Origin: Aquabacterium sp029268225
GTDB lineage: Bacteria > Pseudomonadota > Gammaproteobacteria > Burkholderiales > Burkholderiaceae_C
Assembly (NCBI RefSeq): GCF_037482285.1
Contig: NZ_JBBEYB010000005.1
Location: forward strand, 1-64,000
DNA: 64,000 bases
Direction: 5' to 3'
The notes beneath the pieces are model-generated. The model was not told the DNA's origin. It saw nothing but the letters and a program-made list of their open reading frames with translations, and ran no database searches. Positions within the stretch are counted from its first letter, which is position 1; each line of letters opens with the position of its first letter. Shown here one piece after another: positions 32,922-44,769 of this stretch. Both the position numbers and the translations under genes were made by a program.

Positions 32922-34157
32922 TCAAGAAGGGCGCTTCATCTGGCACGAAGTGGGCGTGCTGGCCACGTACGCGTCAAACTGCTTGACCGGCACAAAGGTC
33001 ATGCCCGTGCCTTCCACGTTGTACGGGTTCTTGGCATCCACTGGCGCCCATTTGGTCAGGAACACAGGCTGCTGCATCTGATGATCGCTCTTGCGCATCT
33101 CGACCTCACCATTGAAGGTCTTGAACTTCAGACCTTCCATCGCGTAGGCCACCTTGACTGGGTCCGTCGACTTGGCGTTGGCCATCGCGATCGTCAGCAT
33201 CTGCAGGCCCGAGTAGGTCGCGGCGGAGTAGTAGTCGTCATTGAAACGCTTCTTGAACTCGTTCACCAACTGACCATTCAGCCCCCCCAGGTTGTAGTGC
33301 CCATAGCCGATCTGATAGACACGGCCGTTGGCAGCCTTGCCCAGAGCGGTGGGCGTGCCACCGAAGTTGGCGTAGTAGGTGTAGAACTTGGCCGTCAGGC
33401 CGGCGTCGTTGGCGGCCTTCACCAACAGCGACAGGTCCGAACCCCAGTTGCCCGTGATCACGGTATCGGCACCCGAGGCCTTGATCTTGGCGACATACGG
33501 CGCGAAGTCACGCACCTGGGCCAGCGGGTGCAGGTCGTCGCCCACCACCTGGATGTCCGGGCGCTTGCGCTTGAGGTTTTCCTTCGCGTACTTGGAGACC
33601 TGGTGGCCGTGCGCGTAGTTCTGGTTGATCAGGTAGACCTTCTGGACGTCCTTCTGGTCCTTGATGAAGGTGGTCATGGCTTCCATCTTCATGGAGGTGT
33701 CGGCGTCCAGACGGAAGTGCCAGAAGCTGCACTTGCTGTTGGTCAGATCGGGGTCCACCGCGGCGTAGTTCAGGAAGACGATTTCCTTGCCGGGGTTGCG
33801 CTGGTTGTGCTTGTTGATGCCGTCGATCAGGGCCGTGGCGGCGCCCGAACCCAGACCCTGCACCACGTAACGCACGCCCTGGTCCGCAGCCGACTTCAGC
33901 GCGTTCAAGGTTTCGGCAGGGCTCAGCTTGTTGTCGATGCTGACGATCTCGAACTTCACGCCAGCCGGGTTGTTGGCGTTGAGCTTTTCAGCGACAAATT
34001 GGTAGCTCTTGAGCTGGTTCTGACCCACGCTGGCCATCAGGCCCGACAGCGGATCGATCCAGGCGACTTTGACGGTCTCACCCTTCTGGGCAAACACCGC
34101 ACCGGCGCTCAAAGAGGCCGCCACCATCACGCTCATTGCTCGTACAGGGAATCGCAT
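32922..34157 (-). CDS. Periplasmic substrate-binding protein of the Liv-type importer
   Basis: The 411-residue type I periplasmic binding protein has an N-terminal signal peptide (MRFPVRAMSVMVAASLSAG, cleavage after about residue 23 at VFA/QKG). The mature chain opens VKVAWIDPLSGLMASVGQNQLK, as in HAAT-family binders. It delivers the substrate to LivHMGF. The neighbourhood of acyl-CoA ligase and beta-oxidation genes suggests an aromatic, branched or fatty acid rather than an amino acid, but this is inference. Confidence 0.9.
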   Translation of the reverse strand: MRFPVRAMSVMVAASLSAGAVFAQKGETVKVAWIDPLSGLMASVGQNQLKSYQFVAEKLNANNPAGVKFEIVSIDNKLSPAETLNALKSAADQGVRYVVQGLGSGAATALIDGINKHNQRNPGKEIVFLNYAAVDPDLTNSKCSFWHFRLDADTSMKMEAMTTFIKDQKDVQKVYLINQNYAHGHQVSKYAKENLKRKRPDIQVVGDDLHPLAQVRDFAPYVAKIKASGADTVITGNWGSDLSLLVKAANDAGLTAKFYTYYANFGGTPTALGKAANGRVYQIGYGHYNLGGLNGQLVNEFKKRFNDDYYSAATYSGLQMLTIAMANAKSTDPVKVAYAMEGLKFKTFNGEVEMRKSDHQMQQPVFLTKWAPVDAKNPYNVEGTGMTFVPVKQFDAYVASTPTSCQMKRPS

Positions 34158-34286
34158 CGCTAGCTCCTTATTCGGGGGGATCGGAAGTCGTTACCCTCCC
34201 AATCTATCCCCCATGTTCGCGGGGGTCAGTCAGAGCTTTCCCGTAATGTGCGAACACGCATTCCACTCTGCAGTTCACAAAGAAAA

Positions 34287-34308
34287 AAGGACACCCGAAG
34301 GTGTCCTT
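34287..34308 (-). terminator. Intrinsic terminator after the acyl-CoA ligase gene
   Basis: AAGGACACC (34287-34295) pairs with GGTGTCCTT (34300-34308) around a CGAA tetraloop. On the minus strand the stem is followed by TTTTTTCT. It ends the ligase transcript and isolates it from the substrate-binding protein gene. Confidence 0.85.
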
Positions 34309-34342
34309 GTTAACCCTTGAGTACAGGGTTTGCGCTGAGGCG

Positions 34343-35974
34343 TCAGGCCGTTGGCAGCTTGTAATCGCGATACTGCTCACGCAGCTTGAGCTTGTACAGC
34401 TTGCCCGTGGCCGTGTGCGGCAGCTCGTCCACGAACACGATGTCGTCGGGGGTCTGCCAGTTCGGAATCTTGCCCTTGTAGAAGGCCAACAACTCCTCCT
34501 TGGTCACCTCGGCACCCGGCTTCTTGACCACGACCATCAAGGGGCGCTCGTCCCACTTGGGGTGATGCGCCGCAATGGCCGCCGCTTCGTGCACGGCCGG
34601 ATGGCCCATCAACACGTTTTCCAGCTCGATGGAGCTGATCCACTCCCCGCCCGACTTGATCACGTCCTTGGAGCGGTCGGTGATCTGCATGTAGCCATCC
34701 GAGTCGATGGTGGCCACGTCCCCCGTGGGGAACCAGCCATCGTGCAGCGGCGACTTGTCGACGTTGAAGTAGCTGCTGATCACCCAGTGACCGCGCACCT
34801 CCAGATCGCCCGTCGCCACCCCGTTCCAGGGCTGCACATTGCCCTCGGCGTCCACGATGCGCATGTCCACACCGAACACCGACTTGCCCTGCTTTTCCAG
34901 GATCTTCTGCTTCGCCTCGGGCGCCAGGTTGGCGTGCTTGGACTTCAGGCGGCCCAGCGTGCCCACCGGCGACAACTCGGTCATGCCCCAGGCGTGCACC
35001 ACCTCGACGTTGTAGTCGTTCTCGAAGGTGCGGATCATCGACGGCGGGCAGGCCGCGCCACCGATCACCGTGGTCTTGAAGGTGCTGAACTTCAGGTTGT
35101 TGGCCTTGACGTAATTCAGCAGGCCCATCCAGATGGTCGGCACGCCGGCGCTCATCGTCACGCCTTCGGATTCGAACAGCTTGTAGAGCGACTCACCGTC
35201 AAGGTGATGGCCCGGCAACACCAGCTTGCAGCCCACCAGCGCGGTGGCGTACGGTGTACCCCAGGCGTTGACGTGGAACATCGGCACCACAGGCAGGACC
35301 ACATCGGTGCCCTTGATGCACATGGCGTCCGGCAGCGCCACGGCGTACGCGTGCAACACGGAGGAGCGGTGCGAGTACACGGCGCCCTTGGGGTTGCCGG
35401 TCGTGCCCGAGGTGTAGCAGATGCTGGCGGCGGCGTTCTCATCGAACGAGGGCCAGGTGTAGTTGCCGTCTTCGGCGTCGATCAGGTCTTCGTAGCACAG
35501 CAGGCTGGGCAGCGAGTGCTCACGCGGCATGTTGTCACGGTCGCACATCAGCACCACGTGCTTGACGGACGGCAGCGAGGGCACCAGCTTTTCCACCAAC
35601 GGCAGGATGTTCAGGTCCACGAAGATGACCTTGTCCTGCGCGTCGTTGATGATCCAGGCCACCTGCTGAGGGAACAGACGGGGGTTGATGGTGTGGCACA
35701 CCAGCTCCGAGCCCGACACGCCGTAATAGATCTCCAGGTGACGGTAGCCGTTCCAGGCCAGGGTACCGATGCGGTCACCCGCCTCGCAGCCCAGACGGGC
35801 CAGCGCCTGGGCCAGCTTGCGCGAACGCAGCTCGACTTCGGCCCAGTTGGTACGGTGGATGTCGCCTTCGACACGCTTGGACACCACCTCGATATCCCCG
35901 TTGTGACGCGCTGCATGGGTCAGCAGCGACGAAATCAACAGGGGCATTTGCATCATTTGGCCCATCAGGCTCAT
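34343..35974 (-). CDS. Acyl-CoA ligase (AMP-forming)
   Basis: This 543-residue ANL-superfamily enzyme activates a carboxylic acid to its CoA thioester via an acyl-AMP. The P-loop YTSGTTGNPKG is at residues 187-197, WGMTELSP follows, GWFPTGDVATID marks the hinge region and the catalytic C-terminal Lys is in TATGKLYKLKLRE. The opening residues (MMQMPLLISSLLTHAARHNGD, cited as MMQMPLL) resemble the medium-chain/DmdB-like group. The substrate cannot be fixed, but it probably feeds the neighbouring beta-oxidation genes. Confidence 0.92.
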   Translation of the reverse strand: MSLMGQMMQMPLLISSLLTHAARHNGDIEVVSKRVEGDIHRTNWAEVELRSRKLAQALARLGCEAGDRIGTLAWNGYRHLEIYYGVSGSELVCHTINPRLFPQQVAWIINDAQDKVIFVDLNILPLVEKLVPSLPSVKHVVLMCDRDNMPREHSLPSLLCYEDLIDAEDGNYTWPSFDENAAASICYTSGTTGNPKGAVYSHRSSVLHAYAVALPDAMCIKGTDVVLPVVPMFHVNAWGTPYATALVGCKLVLPGHHLDGESLYKLFESEGVTMSAGVPTIWMGLLNYVKANNLKFSTFKTTVIGGAACPPSMIRTFENDYNVEVVHAWGMTELSPVGTLGRLKSKHANLAPEAKQKILEKQGKSVFGVDMRIVDAEGNVQPWNGVATGDLEVRGHWVISSYFNVDKSPLHDGWFPTGDVATIDSDGYMQITDRSKDVIKSGGEWISSIELENVLMGHPAVHEAAAIAAHHPKWDERPLMVVVKKPGAEVTKEELLAFYKGKIPNWQTPDDIVFVDELPHTATGKLYKLKLREQYRDYKLPTA

Positions 35975-36136
35975 AGGTCGTCCTCCGGAAAGACACGCAG
36001 ATTGGTGGTTGACGACAGCACGCTATTTTGACAATGCCGCCTTCCACATCCTCAAAATCATAGACCTGTTTGTCCGGCGCTCCGAAGCCCTTGACCCCCG
36101 TGAAGACCCTAGAAAAAAGGGCCAAACTGCGTCAAA

Positions 36137-36871
36137 TCAAGGCCAAAAAGTCGCAAACTCGGACACCGTTACACGCTCCGCAAGCAATGAGTTCTCGATG
36201 GCCTCGGGGTCGGCATGCCCCAGGGCCATGCCCACCACCACCATCTCGCGCTCGGCATCCAGACCCAACTGGTCCGAAATCAAGGCGTGGTAGGCATTGA
36301 AGGCGGCTTGCGCGCAGGTGTCCAGTCCGCGCGCACGCGCTGCCACCATGATGTTCTCCAGGAACATGCCGTAATCCAGCAAGCTGCCCTGGCCCATCAC
36401 CCGGTCGATGGTGAAGATCATGCCCACCGGCGCGTCAAAGAAGCGGAAGTTGCGCCCGGTCTGCTCATGCATGCGCACCTTGTCGCCCTTGGCAATGCCC
36501 AACAGGCTGTACAGATCCCAACCCACCTTGCGGCGCCGGTCGATGAAGGGGGAGATCCACTCCTTCGGGTAGTAGTCGTACTCCTCCTGATGCAAGCCCA
36601 CCTGCGCCGGGTCGTTGTACGCCGCCATCAAACGGTCCACCAGGGCTTTCAGGCTCGCCCCGGTCAACACGTGCACGCGCCAAGGCTGGGTGTTGGTGCC
36701 CGAGGGCGCCCGCGAGGCCACGCGCAAGATGTCCTCCACGACAGCACGCGGCACCTCGGTGGGCAGGAATCGACGGATCGAACGACGCGACGTGATGGCC
36801 GCGTCCACAGCGGCCGTGCGCTCAGGGGTGATGAGATCGGGCGCGCGTGGCACCGAGGCGGGATGACTCAT
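36137..36871 (-). CDS. Nitroreductase-family flavoprotein
   Basis: The 244-residue FMN enzyme has the family start RRSIRRFLPTEVP, the motif ASRAPSGTNTQPWRVHVLTG and a C-terminal MVVGMALGHADPEAIENSL. Members reduce nitro groups, quinones or enones with NAD(P)H. It follows the thioesterase gene by 47 bp on the same strand. The substrate is unknown. Confidence 0.9.
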   Translation of the reverse strand: MSHPASVPRAPDLITPERTAAVDAAITSRRSIRRFLPTEVPRAVVEDILRVASRAPSGTNTQPWRVHVLTGASLKALVDRLMAAYNDPAQVGLHQEEYDYYPKEWISPFIDRRRKVGWDLYSLLGIAKGDKVRMHEQTGRNFRFFDAPVGMIFTIDRVMGQGSLLDYGMFLENIMVAARARGLDTCAQAAFNAYHALISDQLGLDAEREMVVVGMALGHADPEAIENSLLAERVTVSEFATFWP

Positions 36872-36918
36872 GACAAAGTCCAGACTGCAAAGGAGAGGAA
36901 AAAAGGGGAACGGTCAAC

Positions 36919-37377
36919 TCAGGCCGACTCGGGCAGTTGCAAGGCCTGCAGGGCTCGCACAAAGGTCTCGGGCAATTCGGTGGGTCGGCGCGTGGCACGG
37001 TCCACATACACATGCACGAAGTGGCCGCTGGCAGCCGACTGCGGCTCCCCCTCTTCGAACAGGCCGATCTCGTAACGCACGCTGCTCTTGCCGATGTGGG
37101 CCACGCGGATGCCCGCCTCCACATTGCGCGGGAAAGCCAGCGGGGCAAAGTAGTTGCAGTGCGTCTCGATCACCAGACCAATGACATCGCCGGCATGGAT
37201 GTCCAGCACACCCGCCTCGATCAGATAGCGGTTCACCGCCGTGTCGAAGTAGCTGTAATAGGTCACGTTGTTGACATGACCGTAGATGTCGTTGTCCATC
37301 CAGCGGGTGGTGATGGGACTGAAATGGGCGTAGGCCGCCCGGCTCTGGGGTTGGGGTCTGCTGCTCATGTGAAACAT
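36919..37377 (-). CDS. 4-hydroxybenzoyl-CoA-type thioesterase
   Basis: The 152-residue hotdog thioesterase has TTRWMDNDIYGHVNNVTYYSYFDTAVN, where the Asp after RW is the expected catalytic residue. It differs from the PaaI-type enzyme at 22167-22631. The start may be the ATG at 37377 or the one three codons later; neither has a clear ribosome site. It diverges from the TetR gene, with which it may share the operator region. Confidence 0.88.
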   Translation of the reverse strand: MFHMSSRPQPQSRAAYAHFSPITTRWMDNDIYGHVNNVTYYSYFDTAVNRYLIEAGVLDIHAGDVIGLVIETHCNYFAPLAFPRNVEAGIRVAHIGKSSVRYEIGLFEEGEPQSAASGHFVHVYVDRATRRPTELPETFVRALQALQLPESA

Positions 37378-37458
37378 TATTCATGATTCATTCCCTCGTC
37401 TGAACGCACCCTCCCGCCCGGCCCGATTGACCACACGCCAAAGCCACCGCTACATTAA

Positions 37459-37472
37459 TGACCCACCGGTCA
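37459..37472. promoter_or_regulatory. Candidate TetR operator
   Basis: TGACC-CACC-GGTCA is a perfect 5-bp inverted repeat between the thioesterase and tetR genes, 21 bp before the tetR start. Its form is like known AcrR/TetR-type operators, so it is the likely autoregulatory site controlling tetR-MFP-RND and perhaps the divergent gene. Confidence 0.6.
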
Positions 37473-37492
37473 GTTACTGAGAGCCCTTCCGT

Positions 37493-38164
37493 TTGAGCGA
37501 GTCCGACACGTCTCCCGCCACCCGCACGCGCCAGCGACGCAAGGCGGCCCGCCCCCAGGAATTGCTGGAAGCGGGACTGCGCCTGTTCCTGCGCAAAGGC
37601 CTGGCGGGCACCCGCATTGAAGAGGTGGCCCGCGAAGCTGTTGTGTCCAAAGGCACGCTCTACCTCTACTACCCGAGCAAGGACGAGCTCTTCAAAGCCG
37701 TGGTGCGGCACTACCTGACCCAGGTCATCGTCGAAGCGGGCAACCTGGCCGATGTGCACGACGGCCCCAGCGCCGCCTTGCTGCACCAACTTGCCACCAC
37801 CTGGTGGCTGCGCGTGGGCTCATCGGAAGCGGCCGGTCTGGTCGTGCTGCTGATGAACGAGGCCGCCGCTTTCCCTGACCTCGCCCAGTTCTACATGGAC
37901 GAAGTGCTCGCGCCCACCCACGCCTTGCTGCGCCGCGTGCTGGAGCGCGGCATGGCGCGCGGCGAGTTCCGCACGCTCGACATCACATCGGTCGTGCACG
38001 GCATGATCGCCCCAGTGCAGTTTCTGATCCTGTACAAGCGCTGCACTTCGGTGTGTGCGGTCAACTCGGTCCCGCTGGACCCCGAACAGTTCCTCAGCAC
38101 CCAGGTCGAAATCCTGCTGCACGGACTCGCCACACCTCACCCGTCTGGACCCGCCTCCTCATGA
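37493..38164 (+). CDS. TetR-family regulator of the RND pump
   Basis: The 223-residue repressor starts at a TTG (MSESDTS). The N-terminal HTH is clear: ELLEAGLRLFLRKGLAGTRIEEVAREAVVSKGTLYLYYPSKDELF, cited by its ends LLEAGLRLF and LYLYYPSKDELF. The C-terminal ligand domain is diverse. Its stop overlaps the MFP start by 4 bases, so it is the first gene of the efflux operon and likely autorepresses it. Confidence 0.9.
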   Translation: MSESDTSPATRTRQRRKAARPQELLEAGLRLFLRKGLAGTRIEEVAREAVVSKGTLYLYYPSKDELFKAVVRHYLTQVIVEAGNLADVHDGPSAALLHQLATTWWLRVGSSEAAGLVVLLMNEAAAFPDLAQFYMDEVLAPTHALLRRVLERGMARGEFRTLDITSVVHGMIAPVQFLILYKRCTSVCAVNSVPLDPEQFLSTQVEILLHGLATPHPSGPASS

Positions 38165-39375
38165 AAACATCGGCCTCGTGGATGAAATGGCTGGCCCTGT
38201 GCGTGGCCCTCCTGGTGCTCGGAGGCAGCATCGCCCGGGCCATCGTGGCCCGCAAAGCCCAGCAAACGGCCTTGGCCCAGAGCACCGAGAGCGCTCAGGC
38301 CAAAGTGATCCAGTTGCGTGCGCAAGATGCCTACACCGTCACCACCCGCTCGCTGAGCTGGTCCCTGCCCATTTCCGGCAGCCTCGTGGCACAGCGTTCG
38401 GCAGTGGTCAAAGCCAAGGTGGCCGCCGAACTGCAGGCCCTGCACGTTCGCGAAGGCGACACGGTGCGCCAGGGGCAGTCACTCGGCCAACTCGACACCC
38501 AGGAAGTCGGCTTGCGCCGTCAGCAGGCGCAGCAACAAGCGGCCTCGGCACAGGCCATCTGGCGCAATGCCGAGCAAACGCTGCGCAACAACCAGGCTCT
38601 GGTCCAGCAAGGTTTCATCTCGCGGCAGGCACTCGACAGCTCGCTGTCCAACGCCGCGTCCACACGCGCCAACTACGAAGCAGCCCAAGCTGCCGCCCGA
38701 CTGGCCGACAAGGCCTGGCAAGACACCCGCATCCTCGCGCCCCTGGGCGGTCAGGTCGCGCAACGCTTCGTGCAACCGGGTGAGCGCCTGAACGTCGATG
38801 CCCGCATCGTCGAGATCGTCGACCTCGACAGCCTGGAGTGGCAAGTCCCCCTGACCCCACAGGATCTGGCACGCGTGCAGGTGGGGTCCAGCGCCAGCCT
38901 GCGCATCGAAGGCTTGAGCGAACCTCTGCAGGCTCAGGTCGCCCGACTCAACCCCAGCGCCACCGCCGACACCCGTGCCGTGATGGCCTACCTGAGCCTG
39001 CCACGCCACCCGGCACTGCGTCAGGGCCTGTTCGGTCAGGGCGAGATCCTGCTGGAAGGTCGTGAAGGCCTGGCCGCTCCCGCCAGTGCGATCACCCGAG
39101 AAACCGGCCGCGACGAGGTCCTGCGCATCGATGGCGACCGCCTGGTGCGCGTCCCTGTGCAACTGGGGCTGCACGGAGCCCAGGCTCCGGAACCGGGCGC
39201 GGCAACCGATGGCGGCCATCGCAACGCCTGGGTGGAAATTCGACAAGGCTTAAAGCCGGGTGATCGCATCCTGCGTGACGCTGCCAGCACCGTGCGCGAA
39301 GGCAGTCGGGTGAGGGTTACCTCGGCCGCAACGAGCGCCCCCGCCGCTGCCGTGCGCCCCGCTGCCTCACGCTGA
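38161..39375 (+). CDS. RND efflux periplasmic adaptor (membrane fusion protein)
   Basis: 404 residues from the ATG at 38161, which overlaps the tetR stop. The N terminus is a single membrane anchor (MKWLALCVALLVLGGSIARAIV). Lipoyl-like half motifs (VKAKVAAELQALHVREGDTVRQGQ; ILAPLGGQVAQRFVQPGERL, each cited in part) flank a helical hairpin (residues about 105-175). It links the RND pump to an outer-membrane channel. The C terminus is Ala/Pro-rich. Confidence 0.92.
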   Translation: MKTSASWMKWLALCVALLVLGGSIARAIVARKAQQTALAQSTESAQAKVIQLRAQDAYTVTTRSLSWSLPISGSLVAQRSAVVKAKVAAELQALHVREGDTVRQGQSLGQLDTQEVGLRRQQAQQQAASAQAIWRNAEQTLRNNQALVQQGFISRQALDSSLSNAASTRANYEAAQAAARLADKAWQDTRILAPLGGQVAQRFVQPGERLNVDARIVEIVDLDSLEWQVPLTPQDLARVQVGSSASLRIEGLSEPLQAQVARLNPSATADTRAVMAYLSLPRHPALRQGLFGQGEILLEGREGLAAPASAITRETGRDEVLRIDGDRLVRVPVQLGLHGAQAPEPGAATDGGHRNAWVEIRQGLKPGDRILRDAASTVREGSRVRVTSAATSAPAAAVRPAASR

Positions 39376-39389
39376 AGCAGGTCCGCACC

Positions 39390-42584
<3,195 letters not shown>

Positions 42585-42629
42585 AATGCCCGTTTTACCC
42601 GGATTCCTTTCCATACCGTCTCCCGTAGG

Positions 42630-43292
42630 ATGCCCAGCATGAACGTCGAACAAGCCCGCTTCAACATGATCGAGCAACAGATCCGCCCCTGGGATGTCCT
42701 GGACCCCGCGGTGCTGGACCTGCTGTCGTCCGTGCACCGTGAAGATTTCGTGCCCGAAGCCCACCGCAGCCAGGCCCTGATGGACTTCGAGATCCCGCTG
42801 GGCAACGGCCGCGCCCTGCTGGCCCCGCGCGTCGAAGCCCGTCTGGTGCAAGACATCAGCCTGCAAAAGGATGAAACGGTCCTGCTGATCGGCGCTGCCA
42901 CGGGCTACATGGCCGCCCTCATGGCCCACCTCGCACAGCGCGTGGTCGCCATCGATGCCGATGCCAGCCTCGTGGCCGCTGCGCGCGCCAACCTGAAGAA
43001 GGCTGGCCTCAGCAACGTCGAGGTGGCCCAGGCCGACGGCACCCAAGGTTTCCCTGGCAAGGCCCCCTACGACGCCATCCTGCTGGCCGGCTCCGTGGCC
43101 GAAGTGCCCCAGGTGCTGCTCGACCAACTCAAGCCCAACGGCCGCCTGGTCGCCGTGGTCGGCCAGTTGCCGATGATGTACGCCACCCGCTACACCCGCG
43201 AAGGCCAGGGTGCGTTCAGCAGCCAGCAGCTGTTCGACACCGTGCTGCCGCGCCTGACCGGCTTTGCCGAACCCAGCCAATTCAAGTTCTGA
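42630..43292 (+). CDS. pcm: Protein-L-isoaspartate O-methyltransferase-like protein
   Basis: The 220-residue Rossmann methyltransferase starts MNVEQARFNMIEQQIRPWDV; this ATG is at 42639, and 42630 is an alternative. The AdoMet loop reads VLLIGAATGYMAALMA, with the usual first GxGxG degraded to GAATG, and the conserved acidic end of strand 2 is VVAIDADASL. This short type often accompanies tolC in betaproteobacteria. True isoaspartate repair activity is uncertain. Confidence 0.82.
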   Translation: MPSMNVEQARFNMIEQQIRPWDVLDPAVLDLLSSVHREDFVPEAHRSQALMDFEIPLGNGRALLAPRVEARLVQDISLQKDETVLLIGAATGYMAALMAHLAQRVVAIDADASLVAAARANLKKAGLSNVEVAQADGTQGFPGKAPYDAILLAGSVAEVPQVLLDQLKPNGRLVAVVGQLPMMYATRYTREGQGAFSSQQLFDTVLPRLTGFAEPSQFKF

Positions 43293-43332
43293 GCCCTCCG
43301 TCCGGCTCCGCATCCAACCGAGGAAACCCACG

Positions 43333-44742
43333 ATGTTCCAGCACGTTTCGCCTTCGCACCCGACCTCCTCTGCCTCCCCCAACGCGTGGCGGCCGCTGGC
43401 ACGGGCTTGCGCCCTGGCCGTGCTGGGCATGGCTGGCTCCCTCAGTGCCCAGGCCGAGAACCTGGTCGAGCTGTACCAAGCGGCACGGGGCTACGACGCG
43501 GCCTACCTGGCTGCCAAGTTGCAGTTCGATGCGGCCCAGTTCAAGGCCGACCAGGCCCGTTCGCTGCAACGTCCGTCGGTCAACCTGCAGGCCACGGTCA
43601 AGCGCAACCGCCTGGACTCGTCTCAGCCTGACGCCATCAACCCACTGACAGGCGGTGTGGCCAGTTACGACAGCACCAGCACCAACAGCCAACTGGCGGT
43701 CGCCGCTCGTCAGCCCCTCTTCAACCAAAGCAACGCTGCCAAGGTCGCCCAGGCCGAGGCATCGCTGACCGCTGCCCAGGCCGATCTCAAGATGGCCGAA
43801 GACGATCTGGTGGCCCGCCTGGCCCAAGCCTATTTCGATGTCCTGTCTGCACAAGACGTCCTGGCAACCGCGCAAGCCAACAAAAAAGCCCTCGCCGAGC
43901 AACTGGCCTCGGCCAAGCGCAGCTTCGAAGTCGGGAACTCCACCATCACCGACACCCGTGAAGCCCAGGCCCGCTTCGACCTGGCCTCCGCTCAGGAAAT
44001 CGCCGCCACCAACGACCTGCGCGTCAAACGGATCGCACTGGACCAGTTTGTGGGCCGCGCCGACGTCAAACCCAACCCCTTGCGCACTCCCGTCAATCTG
44101 GATGCCCTCGCCCCCGGGCAGATCGACACCTGGGTGCAAAGCACCGGCACCGCACCCATGGTGCGCAAGGCTGAAGTCGGCCTGAAGGTGGCCCGACTGG
44201 AAGTCGACAACGCACGCGCCACCCATCTGCCCACGCTTGACGCGGTGGCGCAGGTGGCCCGCACCCATGTTGACACCAACAACCAACTGGTCAAGGCCCA
44301 AAGTGGCTCTGGCACTGCTGGCTCCATCGGCCTCGAGTTCAACATGCCCCTGTATGCCGGCAATGCCATCCAGAATCGCGTGCGTGAAACCCTGAGCCTG
44401 CAGGACAAGGCAGAGCGCGACCTCGAAAACGCGCGCCGCGGCGTTGAGCTCGGCACGCGTCAAGCCTACTCCGGCGTGCAGTCCGGCTTGGCTCAGGTCA
44501 AGGCCTACGAAGCGGCCGAAGCATCGGCCAAGCTCGCGCTGGAAGCCACGCAATTGGGCTACCGCGTGGGCGTGCGAATCAACAAAGATGTGCTGGATGC
44601 CCAAACCCAGCTCACCAACACGCAGAAAGACCTCTACAAGGCTCGCTACGACGTGATCATCGGTGCCATCAAACTGCGTCAGGCTGCAGGCACCCTCACG
44701 TCCGACGATCTGGTCGAGCTCAACAAGCTGGTCACGCCCTGA
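43333..44742 (+). CDS. tolC: TolC-family outer-membrane channel protein
   Basis: 469 residues from the ATG at 43333, which is preceded by GAGGAAA. The signal peptide ends near SLSAQA/ENLVELYQAA. Two outer-membrane efflux repeats follow, rich in coiled-coil helices, with QYD-like ARGYDAAYLAAK and VGNSTITDTREAQARFDLA. It forms the trimeric exit duct for RND pumps or type I secretion. The 40-bp gap to pcm suggests co-transcription. Confidence 0.93.
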   Translation: MFQHVSPSHPTSSASPNAWRPLARACALAVLGMAGSLSAQAENLVELYQAARGYDAAYLAAKLQFDAAQFKADQARSLQRPSVNLQATVKRNRLDSSQPDAINPLTGGVASYDSTSTNSQLAVAARQPLFNQSNAAKVAQAEASLTAAQADLKMAEDDLVARLAQAYFDVLSAQDVLATAQANKKALAEQLASAKRSFEVGNSTITDTREAQARFDLASAQEIAATNDLRVKRIALDQFVGRADVKPNPLRTPVNLDALAPGQIDTWVQSTGTAPMVRKAEVGLKVARLEVDNARATHLPTLDAVAQVARTHVDTNNQLVKAQSGSGTAGSIGLEFNMPLYAGNAIQNRVRETLSLQDKAERDLENARRGVELGTRQAYSGVQSGLAQVKAYEAAEASAKLALEATQLGYRVGVRINKDVLDAQTQLTNTQKDLYKARYDVIIGAIKLRQAAGTLTSDDLVELNKLVTP

Positions 44743-44769
44743 TTTTGGCCCTCGCTGGGCCGACGCGCG

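Noticed and set aside
34343..35974. DMSP demethylation pathway (DmdB/DmdC/DmdD)
   Set aside because: The ligase and dehydrogenase belong to the same broad groups, but DmdA is absent and these groups are used widely for other acids.
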